A program made the position numbers and the translations under genes. DNA of 64,000 bases from Eutreptiella sp. 'Long Island Sound 2002' (taxonomy: Eukaryota; Euglenozoa; Euglenophyceae; Eutreptiales; Eutreptiaceae): the NCBI GenBank assembly GCA_964036045.1, contig OZ038379.1:71764719-71828718 (forward strand). The letters are read 5' to 3'. Positions 22,450 through 34,807 of the stretch are shown in pieces; the stretch's first letter is position 1; every line of letters begins with the position of its first letter. The notes under the pieces are model-generated. The model had not been told where the DNA came from and ran no database searches. It worked only from the letters and a program-made list of their open reading frames with translations.

Positions 22450-23553
22450 CAGGGTTGGCATTAACAAACGTTGCTTGTTAATTTTTTTTTGAAAATTAAC
22501 GAACGAACGAACGAACGAACGAACGATGAAAATAATGGAACATTGTTCGTTAATTGTTTTCCTTGTTCATGTTGTTCCGGTTTGCTTCTAATGGTTTCCT
22601 TGCTTCTATTGTGCCCCATCCCAGTGCTTCTTTAAACAAAGTAGACTCACAGTGTTTTTCTTTGACAAAATAATGTTTCAGACTTTTTAAAAAACCATTG
22701 TGTTTCCTTTGAAAAACGAATGATTCAGATATTTTTGAAAACCATTGCGTTCGAGATCAAGGCCAGGAATTCCAGCCTCACAAAGGCACCTGTCCCCAGG
22801 CTGACTAGCAAATGGCCAAAAATGGCAAAGGGCAAATAGTGAGCAAAACAAATGACATCACTGGGATGCGGCAGCAAACTGACTGAGTCCACCATAAAGG
22901 ATCATATAAAGGACAACGAAGGCCCACTCAAAAGTGTCGAGACAACAGAAGCGATTGCGACGAACACTCAAACGACACTCACCGCACGCGCCGACACTCA
23001 AATGACACTCACTGCACGCGGCGACTCTCAAATGACACTCACAGCACGCGCCGACAATCAAAAGGCATCCACTGCACACGCCGACACTCAAATGACACTG
23101 ACCGCACGCGCCGACACTCAAATGACACTCACAGCACGCACCGACACCCAAGTCACACTCACGTGACCTTCTTCCTCTTGTGCTTCTTCTTTGTCTTCTC
23201 CGTCTTCACTCCCCAGTCCTTTTCCCTTCTGCAGCTTGTCGATCTTCTTCTCTCTTCTTCTTAACGTCTCTTTGATCCCCTTCGCCTCTTCCGCTCCTTC
23301 TTCTGTTCTTTCTCTCTTCATATTCTTCCCTCCTGTTCTTCTTCTCCTTTTTCTTCACTTGTTTCTTGTGTCGCCCTGCAAACGCAGAACAGGCAGAAAA
23401 ATTCAACCACCAATATTAATGAAACGAAATTGAAATTAAAATCATTGCAAACTCTATAAAGTACCTCACATTTGCACTGTTAATCCTTGGCCATGTTTGA
23501 TTGAAGCGCAGGGGTCGCGCCGCGGCAGGGCCCCGCGGGCCGTCGTTTGTTAA
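22450..23553. mobile_element. hAT-like element, copy 2, right end lost
   Basis: It begins CAGGGTTGGCAT one base after the CCTTCAAT target copy, with the same subterminal (ACGA)n and VNTR as copy 1. Homology stops at 23,553 within the right subterminal region, at TCGTTTGTTAA, so the right terminal inverted repeat and second target copy are missing. This is also the right boundary of segmental copy A. Confidence 0.8.
22964..23165. repeat. 30-bp VNTR inside hAT-like copy 2, about 7 units
   Basis: Same 30-bp unit and number as in copies 1 and 3, with more substitutions (for example GCGGCGACTC in the second unit). Confidence 0.88.
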
Positions 23554-25272
23554 GCGAGCCCACAGTTAGGACCCCTGACTGGTCCAGACCCATGGGGTTC
23601 CACCCTTCCTTACAGGCTTTACCATACTCCTATGTGTGCTACGTATGTCTGTGTGTGTCTCACTTCTCTCCCCAGCGTGGCTCCCGGAGACCGGGCTTCG
23701 CTGACGTCGGACCGAAGGTCCCAATCAGGTACTATTACCACTCCTATGGCGCCCAATTTCTGTGCTGGCGCCTATCCTTGGGGTAAGACGGCAAAAGCCC
23801 TACCTACTAGAGGGGTGGGGTGGCCAAGTGTGATAAGGGCATACAAAACGCCCATTTTTGCTACAGGCCAAAAGCTAACGCACTCCCCTGCCCACGAGGA
23901 AAAGCACGCGGGACAGGAGACACCACTACACTACACTCACTAACGCCAGCACCGGCCTTCGAAGGCAGGGTGAGCACTCATCACTTGCACTCAACTCCTG
24001 CCAGGCCTGCTGACCCTAACCCCTACACACGCTACTGGGTGCTGCTGTCGAAGATCACTCAGGTCCTAATGACCCTCCTGTGAAGAAGGCAAGAGAACAC
24101 AGCGCTGCTAAGCAACTGTGGCCTAACAGGGGACGCCACAACGCGTTTCCCCTGCTAGGGCTTGGAGGGAAGGGGTGCTCTCGTTGCGTGCACAGCGCAG
24201 ATGTCGTTGAAGTCGAACTGCCCTCGCCAGTCCTGGCTGAGGCACAGTGATTTGATTTGTGATCAGCGCCCCTGTTTTGCTGGGGCAGAAAAATGGATAG
24301 CCGCCGAAGGCAGCTGCTGCGTGCACCAATCACCCTGAACCTCTCCCACCTGTACAACAGAGGCAAATGAAGGGGTGTTTGCGGCGGAGGAACCAAGCCA
24401 CACTCCACGTATTATACGCTTCTCAGTGTGACCTACAATACACTGTCAGCAAACAGGCTGAAGGATCAGCTCCCCTGTCAAGCAAGCAAGCGTTAAGAGA
24501 CTCCTCAGGTTCTCTTAAAGAACGTACCGAGGAGCCTCTGGGTAACCTAAACAAGGTTTACCGTGCGCAATTCGCGTGGCCTACCCTTTAATGCATCATG
24601 TGCACGCAGGGAAGGGAGGCTTAACCATATCCACACTGACTCAACCAGGAGGTGAGCTCCTCCTGGGTGAACCTACCTTACTCACCATGCATCGTGTGAA
24701 TGCCGAATGAAGCGGACCCAAAACAAGCCTGAGCGTTTTAAGCAACCCTACTTTAACGCCACGGCCACACACGAACAAACGCTTTCTTTACTTACCTGTG
24801 AAGATGAAAACAAGGGTGAATTTGGGGTACAGGTAAAGCGTCACAGCATGTGAATGCCTCGATTAGGCACATGCATCGCGAGCACAGCGCATATTCTAAC
24901 CCTACGTGCGCGCTGCGCGCTCCATTCGCATCGCATACCTTTCATTCCTGTGCAGACCTTTGCAGAGCACGAGGAGGAACACTCAACCCCCCAACGAACA
25001 CAGCGTTGACAACCCTAACGTTTTGACGAAACAACCAACACAAACACAATGCATGTGTGTAAGATGACACTGACATACCTGAGAGGTGAGTTGTTGACCT
25101 GCTCTGTGGTGTGGGTTGAATTTGAAGACTTTTCTCTAAAGTTTTTCAAAATTTTGATGCAACTGTGCAAAAATTTCCTTTAGAACTTTAAAAACTACGG
25201 CTCATACCTTCTTTTTCAAAAGCCGTTTACGCTTGCGCAACCCTTTTCTTGGAGTCCGCTTCCTTTGCGCTT
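23554..25272. other. Linker between the two duplicated copies, no gene recognised
   Basis: About 1.7 kb not found elsewhere in the window apart from one inverted dyad block. Composition is mixed. Frames do not exceed about 117 codons and show no known motif. Several TTACCTG/ATACCTG phrases (24,794; 25,075) resemble reverse-strand splice signals but define no consistent gene. Confidence 0.5.
24116..24165 (-). repeat. Dyad block, inverted copy in the linker
   Basis: Read on the minus strand this gives CCAAGCCCTAGCAGGGG, a nine-base centre, GTGGCGTCCCC and TGTTAGGCCACAG, matching the blocks at 20,467 and 20,799. The centre differs (AAACGCGTT). It shows the block is dispersed independently of the duplication. 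Confidence 0.7.
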
Positions 25273-28200
25273 TCATGCCCCTCCAGGGGCATAACTTTGT
25301 GTCAATCGCTCATAGGAACTCAATGAAAGTTCCTATGCAACACCAACACTCGCGCGCTACACTCGAAAGTTATCTTAACGCACGCAATATCATGGCCAAA
25401 GAGTTATAACGCAAACTCTACCCTCTTGACCATGATCCATTACGCTAGCGCGCACGTGTGGAGACGCAAGGGGTATAAAGCTTCCCAAATTACGTCGGGA
25501 GTATTGTGAATATATCCCATGCTTCCCTATTGTCATTCCTCGCAAGCAGCACGAGATATGACCCTCACAAGTGGCCTCACGAATCAACTTTGTTTTGCCC
25601 ATATGTCTAAGACAAATGGAGGGCAAGACAAAAGGAAAGTTGATTCGTGCATAGGGAAGCACGTAGGTCCACTGGAAAGAGGTGAAATCAAGTGCGGGGA
25701 TGTCGAAGTCGAAAATCCGATTTCGACATCTTAAATAATTCGGATTAAGGTTGTGAAAATGTGAAAATGTGAAAATTGCAGATGCATCAATGCAATTCCT
25801 GAAGACTTCAGAGTCTTCGTCACGGATTGCGCTAAAATGTCTGTAAATAACAGTTAAACTGGCGGTTACGCTAAAGTCGCGAGCCAACCGCCAGCAGTCA
25901 AAACATTGATTATCAGAACGGAAGCGTGAAAATTTACGGAAAGAATATGAAAATAAAACTCTGTTGATTCCTGATATTCTGATGTGTAAATCTCAGCGGG
26001 CGACGCATCGGTTGCCGATGCGGCCGCTAATAGCTGAAATGCCCAGATCTCTCACACAAACACGTCTTACCTACATCTGTTGTTAGGGTTAGGTTGCCGA
26101 ATCGACGGCCGAAGGCGGTGCGGGGCAGATTGGCGTGAAATAGTAAGATACCGGCAAATGGCAGTTTGCCGGTACATGGTAACATGCCCCAAGTGGCCGG
26201 AATGCCGTCACGGGGGCTTTACGGCAAGGGACACGCTCCTTCCGGGCTCTCACCGGGCTTCACCAGGCGTCTTCCCCCCCGTACATGGGGTTAGTGGGCA
26301 CATGGAGACCGGTTGTATACCCCACCATGGTCATGGGGTTCTGGGTACCGCTTCATTATTGGGACTCCACTGGTCAAGCTCATTCGAATTCATTGATCAA
26401 GTGTTCTGATTTTATTGCAAGGGTTGCCAGGGGTGTACCTACAGGAATCTTTTAAGTTTTCTGGCCAAGGGATGCCAAGGGTACTTGCAGAAATTTTAGA
26501 CATTGTATTTTCTGACACATGGAAGCACTGGTGAGGTCAAGGACGACGGGAGTCACGGAAAAGAGGGTGAAGAAATCGGGTATAGGCGGTAGAGCTCGCA
26601 CAATGGCAGGGGCTGATTCTGCAGACCTTCCTTATGGTAGCAGAGGAATACCCGCCGCCTACCGCCACCCGGGGGGCTTGAGCCCTCATGAGCCTTGCCC
26701 ATGTGGACCCCGGGTCACCATTGACGATACCATCCAGGCATCGTTGGTTGAAGCGCGAGAAGAAAGCAGACACTCGGAAAGAAGAGTGGGTACCGACATG
26801 GAGGACATGGTCACCTTTTGTGAAGGATCATGCGCAAAACGTTGTCATCTCCGAGTACCCGCGGAATGATTGGACGAGGTCACGGGTTGCAGCAGTGGCT
26901 CAAAGACTCGGCGCTACCTCAAACGCGGTCCCCCAAAACCGTCCAAGGGGGATGCGGAAACGGAGGGTGGTGCTCTGTGCCGCCCCCGCACAGGAGCATC
27001 CCTGGCTTCCGCTCCCACATAGCTCGTCCCGGCAGCTCCTCAGGAGCTCCTACCCGCGGGTGGTGCTCCCAAGGAGCTTGTCCCCTGGCTCCATAGGAGC
27101 CATCAGCTTCTTAGGAGCCGATCGGCTCCATAGGAGCACATCAGTTTTTTGGGAAATTTGTACGTCTCAAACTTTTCCTACTCTCCATTGGGCTCTATGT
27201 TTACCTTTTGGCCAGCACACAGCAATCGCAATTCCAAACCGTTGGTGCCTAGTGCATGTACCAATCTCCACGATGGTGGCACTACAATGAAGACAAAATG
27301 TGGCGTTTCACCTCGGAAGTAGGTTCCACATGTCTTCGGCGGCAGGCTTTGTTATGTGAGTGGGCGTTTTCGTACGGCACACCACATGTCGCCAAGTTTG
27401 TAACTTCGCCAGCCCCATGCCCCACCGCAATCACATCTTCGGAAAAACTTGGGAAAAAAAACTAGAAATGCATCATATATTTGGTATAGTTATGGGCCTC
27501 CGTGCCAACGAGAGAGTAAAACTATATTCATAAATTAATCAATAAAACTAATCATCGGCAATTATCGGTAGCGGTGTTCAAAATTTTCATCATAGTCGGT
27601 TTTTGTAGGAAACTCGTTCGAACAAAAGAATCAGACAAAATATAGATGGCTCCAAAACAAATATTTCGATTTCTGTGATGGCTTGCCATGCATGCTGCTT
27701 CATCTTATGCTTGTTCGCAAATTGTAATGGTTCTGAAGAGCTTTTCAATTGCACAATGGGCACAAGCGACAGACACGTTAGTTGCAATGCAATATCAAAA
27801 CTTGGGTATATTTCTCGCAAACATGTTTCACCTTGATCGGTAAAGCTTAGAAACACTTGTCCATGTTCCGCGATTTTCCAATAGGTTAAAACGGTGTAAA
27901 CAATGACTCCTAGCAGCTAATGATGACTAACAATAAGCAAAAGGTCAATGCCAACGCTTCCATCGGCCTAGTCTCCCAAATGCAAATACATTATTATATA
28001 TTTTTGTTTAAACAAACTGTATTCCTGTGCCTTCATTGAAATGAAATCTGTATTTTGAAGTCAGTCTTGCTTTGCAACACTTGTGCCACGACGGCTGAAT
28101 GGTTGTCGCGAACGCTCAACCCAATGCGGCAAACTAGAAAGTCAATACTTGACGGCATGGAACAATGGGGATAGAGACGGCTTGCATTAGACAATGCAAT

Positions 28201-28530
28201 AAATCTGTCATGCTGCTTCGGCTCATGACTTCTTTTGCTTGAGATTGGCAGTTTAAATTGCTTGACCCGTGCAATATCTAAAATAGAATTATGTGGTGGG
28301 ACCAAAGATTGTGGTAAGTGGAGGTACATTTGACACTTGGCTGGCCCGTCCCCGTAAGAGGATACCTAATTGTTGATTGACATCCATGGTCTTCTCCAAT
28401 ACACCAATACCATCTTGCAAAAAAACTTTGATTAAACATCCATACATTTGGAAAGCCTTGAGAAGAGATGCAAAAAAAAGACCAAAAAGTCTACCAACAG
28501 TCGGACACAAACATGCCTGCCTCTCCTCAT

Positions 28531-29876
28531 GCCTATAAAACCACATTTCACCCAGTGCCAACACCTCGAAACCCCTTTTCAACTGCCCCCATGCCCGCAA
28601 AACACATTTCACCCAGGGCCAACACCGCCGACCCCCTTTTGAACTGCCCCCATGCCCTCAAAACACATTTCACCCCGTGCCAACATGTCAAACCCCCTTT
28701 TCAACCGCCCCCGTGCCCTCAAAACACATTTCACCCTGTGCCAACACCTCAAACCCCCCTTTGCAACTGCCCCCATGCCCCCAAAACACATTTCACGCAG
28801 TGCCAACATGTTAAACCCCCTTTATAAATGCCCCCATGCCCTCAAAACACATTTCCCCCTGTGCCAACACCTCAAACCACCTTTGCAACTGCCCCGATGC
28901 ACGCAAAACATATTTCACCCAGTGCCAACACCTGATACCCCCTTTGCACCTGCCTCCATGCCCTCAAAACACATTTCGCATAGTGCCAACACCTCGAAAC
29001 CCGTTTTCAACTGCCCCCATGCCCTCAAAAAACATTTCACCGAGTGCCAACAGCTCAAACACGCTTTGCAACTGCCCCCATGCACTCAAAATTCATTTCA
29101 CCCAGTGCCAACACCTGAAACCCCCTTTTCAACTCCACCCATGCCCACAAACCACATTTCACCCAGTGGCAACACCTCAAAACTCCTTTTCAACTGCTCC
29201 CATGGCCGCAAAGCATATGTCACCAAGTGCCAACATCTTAAACGCCCTTTTTAAGTCCCAACGTGCCCTCAAAACACATTTCACCCAGTACCAACACCTC
29301 AAACCCCCTTTGCAACTGCCCCCATGCCCTCAAACCACATTTCACCCAGTGCCAACATGTCAAACCCCCTTTACAACTGCCCCCATGCCCTCAAAACACA
29401 TTTCAGCTAGTGCCAACACCTCAAACCCCCCTTTGCAACTGCCCCCATGCCTTCAAAACACATTTCACCCAGTGCCAACACCTCGAACCCCCTTTGCAAC
29501 TGCTCCGATGCCCTCCAAACACATTTCGCCCAGTGCCAACATGTCAAACCCCCTTTGCAACTGCCCCCATGCCCTCAAAGCACATTTCACCCAGTGCCAA
29601 CACCTCACACCCCCTTTTCAACTGCCCCCATGCCCTCAAAACACATTTCACCCAGTGCCAACATGTCAAAACCCCTTTTCAACTGCTGCCATGCCCTCAA
29701 AACACATTTCACCTGGCGCCATAACCTCAAACTCCTTTTTCAACTGCCCATGCCCTCAAACCACATTTCACCCCGTGTCAACACCTCAAACCCCCTTCTC
29801 AACTGCCCCCATGCCCTCAAAACTTATTTCACCCATTGCCAACACCTCCAACCCCCTTTTCAACTGCCCCATCAAC
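28531..29876. repeat. 61-bp minisatellite, about 22 units (copy B)
   Basis: Same array as at 10,845-12,190 with equal length. Unit-by-unit variants are mostly the same (for example the GTGTCAACACC unit near the right end), so units have not been reshuffled since the duplication. Confidence 0.92.
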
Positions 29877-30653
29877 TCAATAGAGGATGCAGATCCCATC
29901 CTCTGCTGCAGCTCCGCCTGTCACCGGGCACACAGCTGCCTCTATTATAATGTGCAACTTTTTTGCCAGAACTGGCAGTATTGGTTCCACCATGAACTGT
30001 CACCATGAAATGTGCAGGAATGTTGCACCCGTGGAGGATGGGCTCAATTTGGAGGCTGCTCTCCTGCATGCTGCAATTCGCCATACACATGGCAAAACCT
30101 TCGCTGTTGTGCAAGCCACGTGGCTTGTCAGTCCACAGAAGGGGGCTGCTCAACAGGATCAGGCCAAATCCAGCTGCGAACTTTGGTTGGTCCAAGCGGC
30201 AGCAAAAGCACGAAGAAAGGCGGTTTCGAGAACGCCCGAGTCAAAAGCTGGAACCATGATGTTAACACTGGCTGCGCCACACAAGCGCACAGGTCATCTT
30301 GAACCTGGCAAAATGCTTGGTTAAATTTTCTGAAAACTGAATTTCCCAGTGGAACGGACTGCGCCCAATGGGAAAATTGTTGTAAGTAAGAAAAAGTGTA
30401 TTTCCCTGCCAAAGGTAAGCTTTAGTTGTTTTAGAGATGCCTAAAGGCATACTACATTTCTATCTTAGTATTGGCCTATCCAGAAAGGGGTGACAAAACA
30501 TTTTGACCTAAAAAACCAAGCATTGATCTTTGGAGGTTTTGTGGACCCCTGACCCCCCAACTGATTGGAGTTATGCACCATTTTTCTGGACTGACTGAGC
30601 CGCTGACATTGATCCAGAGGCTATACATTTTTCTGTATTTTCTCATGAATGCT

Positions 30654-30732
30654 TTGCTATCCTAGTGGTGTGCACCCTAGGGGGCTGGGGCACCTCTTGT
30701 TGAGAGGGCCTGGGTTCAATTCCCAGTCAGCC
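30654..30732 (+). other. tRNA-like segment with A- and B-box likeness, copy B
   Basis: Counterpart of 12,968-13,046. The B-box-like GGTTCAATTCC at 30,713-30,723 is unchanged; the A-box region has one change (GGTGTGCACC). Confidence 0.4.
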
Positions 30733-31372
30733 TAGCTAAGTAGGAAGATCCCATGTGACATGGCAGTGACCTCAGTGCCACAAGCCATGCCACCTCAGCA
30801 CCAATGGGACCCAAAACAAAGGGTCCACATCTCTAGATGGCGCTAGGGAACACAGAGTGCCCCTGTGGGCAGTTTTCACATGATTGTAGGATATTTTCCA
30901 ACTATCTTTTCATACATCTGTAGTTATTGTGAGTTCCTTTGTTGATACACTATCTCCTTTGACCGCAGCCATTCATGTTGTGGTTTTGATCCTGTGGTCC
31001 CTTGCTTGCACTGTGGGTACTTGGATATCTGGTTGATTTCATCAAAACATTTCTATTTGGAAAACCTGAGCTACAGCAAGAAGCAGCAGGAGCAAGCAGA
31101 GGCACAAACAAAACAATATCATCAAAAGCAATCAACAGTGAAAGCCTGTTTTAACTTTCTGGTAGCAGAGGGTTTCAGTCTTTGCGTACCTGCAACCCCG
31201 TGCAGTACAGCCAGTACGTCCAGACTGAGTACACTTCTGAAGGGCGGAAGAAATACAACATGGACACCAAGGACACTGCCGTGAAGACAGCGCCCTCAGT
31301 GGCACCAGCCAAGCCAGCGCCAGCGCCCCAACCTGCTGGTGAACCTGAACCTGAGGAGCCTGTACCTTCAAT

Positions 31373-32562
31373 CAGGGTTTTGATTAACAAACGTTGCTTG
31401 TTAATTTTATTTCGAAAATTAACGAAGAACGAACGAACGAACGAACGAACGATGAAAATAAACGAACATTGTTTGTTAATTTTTTTCCTTGTTCATGTTG
31501 GTCCGGTTTGCGTCTATTTGTTTGCTTGCTTCTTTTGTGCCACATCCCAGTGCTTTTTTAAAGGAAGTAGCCGCAAAGTGTTTTCTCTTTGACAAAATAA
31601 TGTTTCAGATTTTTCTAAAAACCATTGTGTTTCCTTTGAAAAACGAATGATTCAGATATTTTTGAAAACCATTGCGTTCGAGATTAAGGCTAGGAATTCC
31701 AGCCTCACAAAGGCACCTGTCCCCAGGCTGACCAGCAAATGGCCAAAAATGGCAAAGGGCAAAAAGTGAGCAAAACAAATGACATCACTGGGATGCGGCA
31801 GCAAACTGACTGAGTCCACCATAAAGGATCATATAAAGGACAACGAAGGCTCACTCAAAAGTGTCGAGACAACAGAAGCGATTGCGACGAACACTCAAAC
31901 GACACTCACCGATCGCGCCGACACTCAAATGACACTCACTGCACGCGCCGACACTCAAATGACACTCACAGCACGCGCCGACACTCATAAGGCACTCACC
32001 GCACGCGCCGACACTCGGATGACACTCACTGCACGCGCCGACAGTCAAATGACACTCACAGCACGCGCCGACACCCAAGTGACACTCACGTGACCTTCTT
32101 CATCTTGTGCTTCTTCTTCGTCTTCTCCGTCTTCACTCCCCAGTCCTTTTCCCTTCCGCAGCTTCTCGATCTCCTTCTCTCTTCTTCTTAACGTCTCTTT
32201 GATCTCCTTCGCCTTTTCCGCTCCTTCTTCTGTTCTTTCTCTCTTCATACTCTTCCCTCCTGTTCTTCTTCTCCTTCTTCTTCACTTGTTTCTTGTGTCG
32301 CCCTGCAAACGCAGAACAGGCAGGGAAATTCAACCACCAATGTTAATGAAACGAAATTCAAATTAAAATCATTGCAAACTCTATAAAGTACCTCACATTT
32401 GCACTGTTAATCCTTGGCCATGTTTGATTGAAGCGCAGGGCTCGCGCCGCGGCAGGGCCCCGCGGGCTGTTGTTTGTTAAAACGTCGTTGGTTAATAAAT
32501 TTCCCTAAGCGTAACAAACAAAAGATCGTTCAGTCGCTAAACGATCGCTTATCCCAACCCTG
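31373..32562. mobile_element. hAT-like element, copy 3 (1,190 bp)
   Basis: Left end CAGGGTTTTGAT (two substitutions against copy 1), right end ATCCCAACCCTG, flanked by CCTTCAAT at 31,365-31,372 and 32,563-32,570. Internal (ACGA)n and 30-bp VNTR as in copy 1. It is the segmental-duplicate partner of copy 1. Confidence 0.85.
31891..32092. repeat. 30-bp VNTR inside hAT-like copy 3, about 7 units
   Basis: Same 30-bp unit and number as copies 1 and 2. Confidence 0.88.
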
Positions 32563-32986
32563 CCTTCAATGCCCTTAAGTGGGCTTGGAGACGATTCCCT
32601 TGAGGGCTTGGGAGCTGCCTTCAGTGGACTCTCCGTTGGAGGATCTGCAGGCAAAGAGAAGGAGAAGGAGAAGGAAGCAGTGGATATGGGAATCGGAGAG
32701 GAGGACCCGGGAGATGGGCACGAACCATCCTATGAGGTACCCTTCGATTACAAACTTGTTGAGAGCGCGCCCAGTACCTCTGATCACCCTGGAGTGCCCT
32801 TTCCAACAACCACTACAGCCCGGAGCACCACAGAAAGGCAAGGGACCACGAAAAAAAAATCCAGCAGGGAACACAGCAACGCACAACAGCAAAGCACAAC
32901 AAAAACAGCACACCATGACCCACCAAAACGCGGCGCAAGAACCCAACCAGACACAAGCACGCCACACAACACACCACAGACCACAG

Positions 32987-33756
32987 ACACTTTTCACTTC
33001 ATATACCACAATCATACACCACTGCCAGGACGCATTACATGCAAAACTGTCAAACACCTACTTCCAAGCCATAAACACAACAACATACACCTACCTTCTA
33101 GCACCGACTTCTACGCCCACACATCGTGGTTTTCCAGATTACCTTTTAAATGGACTAACGGACTGTACTGCTGCACTGGTTTTCTTCCCCATTACAAACT
33201 CAACACATATCAATGCCCCAAATACCACACTCATCACCCCCTCGACCCCATAACAACGGTGACCGAATGCGGCACAGCGAAACCTGTTCGTGACCTCTTT
33301 TTTGAGGTCTGGCAACAACCCTTCAAACAAACAGTCATCGACTGGTGGCTACATGCATCCAAAGGAGAAAGAAGAAACTACATCCGCACGCTCATTCCCA
33401 ACTCACTCAGTAATTCACTAAGAGCAATTCCACCCAACACTCCCTACTTCCAACACCTACAAAACCTGAAAACAGCCTTTAAACACCGAAGAAAACGACT
33501 CAAAACAGCGCTGCAAGAGACACAAACCTGGCTCAGACAAAAACCAAAAAGCGATCTGCACTTACTCCAACCAGATTGCGAAGACAACCCATGGAACAAC
33601 CAATACTCCATCTACAGCACTTCGTCTCACAACCCCACCTTGTTGACCTATGCAAAAAGGACAAACACAACAGTCACCAATAAACACCCCCACAAACACA
33701 GACACGTTCACAGCAAAAACAAAAAAACCAAATCCCAACTACTTAATTTACAGTAA
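32987..33756 (+). CDS. C-terminal fragment of a LINE ORF2-type protein (inferred)
   Basis: About 256 codons open from the insertion's 5' edge to TAA at 33,754-33,756. The visible part has YQCPKYHTHHPLDP followed by TECGT, a possible Cys/His motif of the kind seen near the C-terminus of many LINE ORF2 proteins, then a helical stretch (FFEVWQQPF, WWLHASKGERRNYIRTL) and a Lys/His-rich tail. No RT motif is included. The assignment relies chiefly on the insertion structure; the protein itself I do not recognise with certainty. The frame is intact, which fits a recent insertion. Confidence 0.5.
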
Positions 33757-34789
33757 CTACCCACTTAGGAACACGTTACCCTAAAAGAGCCATCGCGAAA
33801 AGAAACTATGCTCCGCAAGCGACTGGGGGCTTTCTGCCCCGCTTTGGTCTCCGGGTGACGAGTTTCTCCCCCCCTCTTTTTCTTTTTTCTTTTTGTCTTT
33901 CTTTCCGTCCTCCTCATCTTCACCACCTGCGATCTGCACCCCACCCCCCCCCCCTGACACCAGTTGGCAGATCGATGAGATGGGACCACCTCAGCACTTT
34001 TTTGATGCTCTCTTGCAGCTCCGTCTCGCACACCTTCCAATCAATCATCCAATTTACAGCCTTTTTCCCCAGCCACTGCTGTCATGTGGTACCTCGGCAT
34101 TCACTGGTGGTATGAACCGGAAGGTTTTGGATACTATCATTGCTGGTTCTGGATACCGGAACCTCGCGAGCCGTCTCCGGAAGTTCTGTGGTACCTGGAT
34201 TAAAAGAACACAGCATTCCAGTGCTCCGAGCCCGCTCACATACGGCGTTTGCCCTTACGCTGCATGCCAACAGATTGATAAAGTACCCTGAGATCCTCGT
34301 TCCCGTCTCCTTGAACATTGAAGTTGGCCTGTGAGTCCCTTAGCCTGTGAGGTCAATTTGAAACCGGCAACAGCTCAATTACTACGGTAAGAACACCTCA
34401 ACCATCACTCGGTTCTCAGAGCTTTCCGAACGCTTCTGAAGTCAGTGGTTTCCACTTAACTGGATGGACCCCTGATGTTCTAAGGCCGGGATTATTTGTT
34501 TGTTTCTGACTTCTATATATGTATATATATATAAATATATATAGAGTCCCTTTTATTTTCGATTCGTCTTGCGTCATAACACCAACCACAGGGCTAATGG
34601 CGAAGCCACAGCCCACAGTAACCAGGGCTTTGGTGCATTTTGGAGCAGGGTCACACCCCCTGAGTTACTGTACATATGGCTGCTGTCCTTCGATGAACTT
34701 CGGCTCGCCATGAACGCTCACTTGCCCGTGGTTAGGCCGCTTTTGTGTTATGCTCGCCAGGGGGGCAACCCCCATTCACAAAAAAAAAA
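32987..34789 (+). mobile_element. 5'-truncated LINE-like insertion with poly-A end
   Basis: Present in copy B and absent from copy A at the equivalent point (15,300/15,301). It is flanked by an 18-bp direct repeat, ACACACCACAGACCACAG, at 32,969-32,986 and 34,790-34,807, and ends in a run of about ten A. Target duplication of this length plus a 3' A-run indicates target-primed reverse transcription. About 770 bp of coding sequence is followed by about 1 kb of 3' UTR that includes a (TA)n tract at 34,513-34,546. The 5' end begins inside coding sequence, as expected for a truncated copy. Confidence 0.85.
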
Positions 34790-34807
34790 ACACACCACAG
34801 ACCACAG

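Larger units (their letters stand above)
7587..23553 (+). repeat. Segmental duplication, copy A (16.0 kb)
   Basis: This block recurs in the same orientation at 25,273-42,965. Landmarks are offset by 17,685-17,686 bp up to 15.30 kb and by 19,506-19,507 bp afterwards. The change of 1,821 bp is the LINE-like insertion present only in copy B. Left ends share TCATGCCCCTCC. The right ends part at 23,553 versus about 42,965, inside the second hAT-like element. Divergence is by eye a few substitutions per hundred bases, with small indels and homopolymer changes; I have not computed it. The unit contains only repeats and transposon remnants. Confidence 0.9.
30994..32817 (+). pseudogene. Gag N-terminal remnant, module 3, split by a hAT-like insert
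   Basis: Copy of module 1, with the same one-base deletion after GTACCTGCAA that throws the frame. After the transposon the frame resumes at 32,569 with MPLSGLGDDSLEG and an EKEKEKEA run, and homology to module 4 ends at 32,817. The upstream TATA-like box is destroyed here (CTAGGGAAC instead of TATAAAAC). Downstream, the open frame runs by chance into the LINE-like insertion, giving a 395-codon chimeric ORF (32,569-33,756) that should not be read as one protein. Confidence 0.6.

Noticed and set aside
24781-25090. Splice-site-like TTACCTG/ATACCTG motifs indicating a minus-strand host gene in the linker
   Set aside because: No combination of flanking frames gives a coherent protein, and the motifs are short enough to occur by chance.
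32569-33756. 395-codon fusion of gag text and LINE C-terminus as a chimeric gene
   Set aside because: The junction is the insertion point of the LINE-like element, defined by its target duplication; the shared frame is coincidental.
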